NCBI GenBank assembly: GCA_902795955.1
Contig: CADBNJ010000293.1
Coordinates: 1-6,524, forward strand
From: Oscillospiraceae bacterium
Lineage (GTDB): Bacteria; Bacillota; Clostridia; Saccharofermentanales; Saccharofermentanaceae
Reading direction: 5' to 3'
Length of the DNA stretch: 6,524 bases
Shown here in pieces: positions 5,133-6,524 of the stretch (the stretch's first letter is position 1; each line of letters starts with the position of its first letter). The notes under the pieces are model-generated. The model ran no database searches. It was not told the DNA's origin and was given only the letters and a program-made list of their open reading frames with translations. Both the position numbers and the translations under genes were made by a program.

Positions 5133-6226
5133 TGACCGGTAATATGGGCAGAAAGAGCAAGTTGCGTACATTTCTACTGATCCTCGCGGGCGTCGTGACG
5201 GCTGTACTCTTTTTTGCCGCTGTTCAGAGACTCCTCATGCCCAAATATCAGACAGGCGTTGTCGAAGGGTCGATGATCGAGGAGTATTACGATAACAAAG
5301 AACCTCACGACGTACTGATCCTGGGTGACTGTGAGGTGTTTGAGAACATCTCTCCCGTCAGGATGTACCGGGATTACGGCATATCGTCCTACATCAGGGG
5401 ATCGGCCGAACAGTATATCTGGCAGTCGTACTATCTGCTTAAGGACACATTGAGGTATGAGACGCCCAAGGTCGTTATATTAAGCGTTCATTCAATGCAG
5501 TTCGACCATCCCAGGACCGAGGAATACAACAGGATGACTCTGGACGGCATGAGATGGTCGCCTGTCAAGGTGGAGGCGATCAAGGCATCAATGACGCCCG
5601 AAGAGCATTTTATCGATTATGTTTTCCCGATCCTGAGATTCCACTACAGATGGAACGAACTGACAGAAGATGACTTTGTGCATTTCTTCAGCAAGGATAA
5701 GGTGTCTCACAACGGTTATTATATGCGCTGTGATGTAAGACCATATACGGGATTCCCCCAAAAGACGCCTCTGGTTAATGCCGATTTCGGAGCAAACGCG
5801 TGGGATTATCTCGGAAGGATAGCGGATCTCTGCAAAGAGAACGGGATCGGGCTGGTGCTGATCAAGGCTCCCATTGAGTATCCTTTCTGGTATGAACAGT
5901 GGGACAGCCGGCTTCAGGAGTTCGCAGACAGCAGGGAAATACCATACATTAATTACATCGGCAATGAGGACATAGGGCTTGACATGTCGGTCGATACATA
6001 CGATGCGGGACTTCATCTTAACATCACGGGTGCAGAGAAATTCTCAACTTATCTCGGTAAGTGGCTCATATCACATTATTCCCTGAATGATTACAGGGAG
6101 GTGCCCGAATACGCCTCTGTATGGAACGCCAAGATAAGCGATTATAACAGCATGCGCGAGACCCAGTATGCAGAGATAGAGAAGTACGGGCATCTGGTCA
6201 GTTTTGGTACAAGTGCAACAAACTGA
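5132..6226 (+). CDS. Membrane-anchored SGNH/GDSL-hydrolase-like protein
   Basis: This 364-residue protein has one N-terminal membrane anchor (about 12-31) after a basic start, so the rest should lie outside the membrane. The SGNH block I position reads VLILGDCEVFENISP (61-75): Cys67 stands where GDS families have the nucleophilic Ser. The C-terminal block has Asp291 and His295 in DAGLHLN (291-297), matching the Asp/His end of the catalytic site, followed by ITGAEK. Related membrane-anchored SGNH proteins, such as the DltD and AlgJ/AlgX types, act in acyl transfer or removal on wall polymers and exopolysaccharides, often beside MBOAT acyltransferases; none is in this window. The TGATG overlap with the preceding gene favours the first ATG over the Met5 codon at 5144, and neither has a strong Shine-Dalgarno. 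Only a weak AT-rich hairpin follows. Fold fairly sure, reaction unknown. Confidence 0.8.
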   Translation: MTGNMGRKSKLRTFLLILAGVVTAVLFFAAVQRLLMPKYQTGVVEGSMIEEYYDNKEPHDVLILGDCEVFENISPVRMYRDYGISSYIRGSAEQYIWQSYYLLKDTLRYETPKVVILSVHSMQFDHPRTEEYNRMTLDGMRWSPVKVEAIKASMTPEEHFIDYVFPILRFHYRWNELTEDDFVHFFSKDKVSHNGYYMRCDVRPYTGFPQKTPLVNADFGANAWDYLGRIADLCKENGIGLVLIKAPIEYPFWYEQWDSRLQEFADSREIPYINYIGNEDIGLDMSVDTYDAGLHLNITGAEKFSTYLGKWLISHYSLNDYREVPEYASVWNAKISDYNSMRETQYAEIEKYGHLVSFGTSATN

Positions 6227-6259
6227 GGTTATTTTGCCTTTTTTGTTTAGTAAGTTCTA

Positions 6260-6276
6260 TATCACGCTATGTGATA
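6260..6276. promoter_or_regulatory. Inverted repeat overlapping the lipoprotein promoter
   Basis: TATCAC (6260-6265) and GTGATA (6271-6276) are perfect inverted copies around a 5-nt GCTAT spacer. The right half overlaps the extended -10 element, the place expected for a repressor operator. Its use as an operator is inferred. Confidence 0.35.
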
Positions 6277-6280
6277 AAAT
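6271..6280 (+). promoter_or_regulatory. Extended -10 promoter for the lipoprotein gene
   Basis: GTGATAAAAT, with TAAAAT at 6275-6280 preceded by TGA, is identical to the element at 3606-3615. No good -35 is visible. The predicted start is near 6287, inside the palindrome CCACGTGG (6282-6289), with a leader of about 45 nt. The gene therefore probably has its own promoter and does not depend only on readthrough from the SGNH-like gene. Confidence 0.55.
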
Positions 6281-6281
6281 A

Positions 6282-6289
6282 CCACGTGG
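6282..6289. promoter_or_regulatory. CCACGTGG palindrome at the predicted transcription start
   Basis: This perfect 8-bp palindrome begins one base after the -10 hexamer. It is placed like an operator at +1, but it could be chance, and no regulator gene is present. Confidence 0.25.
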
Positions 6290-6319
6290 GTTAGAAGATA
6301 ACAAACTCTAGCATTATTT

Positions 6320-6324
6320 GGAGG
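6320..6324 (+). promoter_or_regulatory. Ribosome binding site choosing between two lipoprotein starts
   Basis: GGAGG is eight bases before ATG 6333 but only two before the in-frame ATG 6327. The spacing favours 6333. Confidence 0.75.
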
Positions 6325-6332
6325 TTATGAAT

Positions 6333-6524
6333 ATGAGACTAAGAAGAATTGCAGCTCTTGCTCTTGCAACAGCTATGATGGTAAGTGTATTCACTGCTTG
6401 TTCCGGTAATTCTACCGATGCCAGCGGTGACAATGTAGAGGTTATCTCAACAGGTGCCAACGGAAGCCAGCAGTCAGGTGAGATCCACGAGGCTAATGCT
6501 GATGACGAAGGTTATTATTTTGTA
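6333..6524 (+). CDS. Lipoprotein, 5' part only (runs off the window)
   Basis: Sixty-four codons are open to the window end with no stop. The product begins MRLRRIAALALATAMM and has a classic lipoprotein signal: two to three Arg, a hydrophobic core, then VFTACS with the lipid-modified Cys at residue 23. Phe at -3 is less usual than Leu, but Thr-Ala-Cys is acceptable. After the Cys comes a Ser/Gly/Asn/Asp-rich tether (24-60), and then DDEGYYFV appears to begin a folded domain. Similar short clostridial lipoproteins exist, but too little is visible to assign a family. The mature protein would sit on the outer face of the cytoplasmic membrane, like the neighbouring SGNH-like protein. An alternative start at 6327 would add Met-Asn only. 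Confidence 0.85.
   Translation, partial: MRLRRIAALALATAMMVSVFTACSGNSTDASGDNVEVISTGANGSQQSGEIHEANADDEGYYFV

Noticed and set aside
5144..5146. Alternative start at the fifth codon of the SGNH-like gene
   Set aside because: It has no better ribosome binding site, and the TGATG overlap at 5130-5134 supports coupled initiation at the first ATG.
6217..6247. Intrinsic terminator after the SGNH-like gene
   Set aside because: AACAAA/TTTGTT plus AGG/CCT gives a weak AU-rich stem with an internal loop. The T-rich stretch is mostly inside the stem, so at best it is a poor terminator.

Overview
The window reads as chromosomal DNA of a Gram-positive anaerobe of the class Clostridia, most likely a gut or rumen Lachnospiraceae relative. 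This is inferred from four things: strong AGGAGG-type ribosome binding sites, a secreted protein with 20-residue aromatic cell-wall-binding repeats, a PflX-type radical SAM protein, and a preference for AAG and CAG codons. No rRNA or marker gene is present, so the taxonomy is tentative. No phage, transposon, CRISPR or tRNA signal was found.

Layout. Positions 1-206 hold a long imperfect inverted repeat (32-120) and then an extended -10 promoter. The first + strand unit is a secreted transglutaminase-fold protein with eleven C-terminal wall-binding repeats (207-2246), followed 20 bp later by a cytoplasmic thioredoxin (2267-2587). The thioredoxin stop codon directly abuts the stop codon of a convergent radical SAM gene (2588-3514, - strand). 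The only convincing terminator for the + strand unit lies inside that opposing gene (2709-2739). A 136-bp divergent intergenic region follows (3515-3650). It drives the radical SAM gene leftward, apparently without a Shine-Dalgarno sequence. Rightward it drives a type II membrane protein with Ig-like domains and a second transglutaminase-fold domain (3651-5132, TTG start). That gene overlaps by one base a membrane-anchored SGNH-hydrolase-like protein (5132-6226). A further promoter with palindromes around it precedes a lipoprotein gene that runs off the window (6333-6524).

How the genes fit together. Four of the six genes encode proteins that act outside the cytoplasmic membrane: the wall-bound transglutaminase-like protein, the membrane-tethered transglutaminase-like protein, the SGNH-like protein and the lipoprotein. 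The window therefore looks like a cell-envelope locus. The tightly coupled pair at 3651-6226 is the best candidate for a little-described envelope system. Its transglutaminase-fold domain has an intact Cys-His-Asp triad, and its SGNH-like partner has cysteine where the nucleophilic serine is expected. The thioredoxin and radical SAM genes are cytoplasmic and have no obvious mechanistic link to the envelope genes. Three of the + strand units share a nearly identical extended -10 element, GTGATAWAAT.
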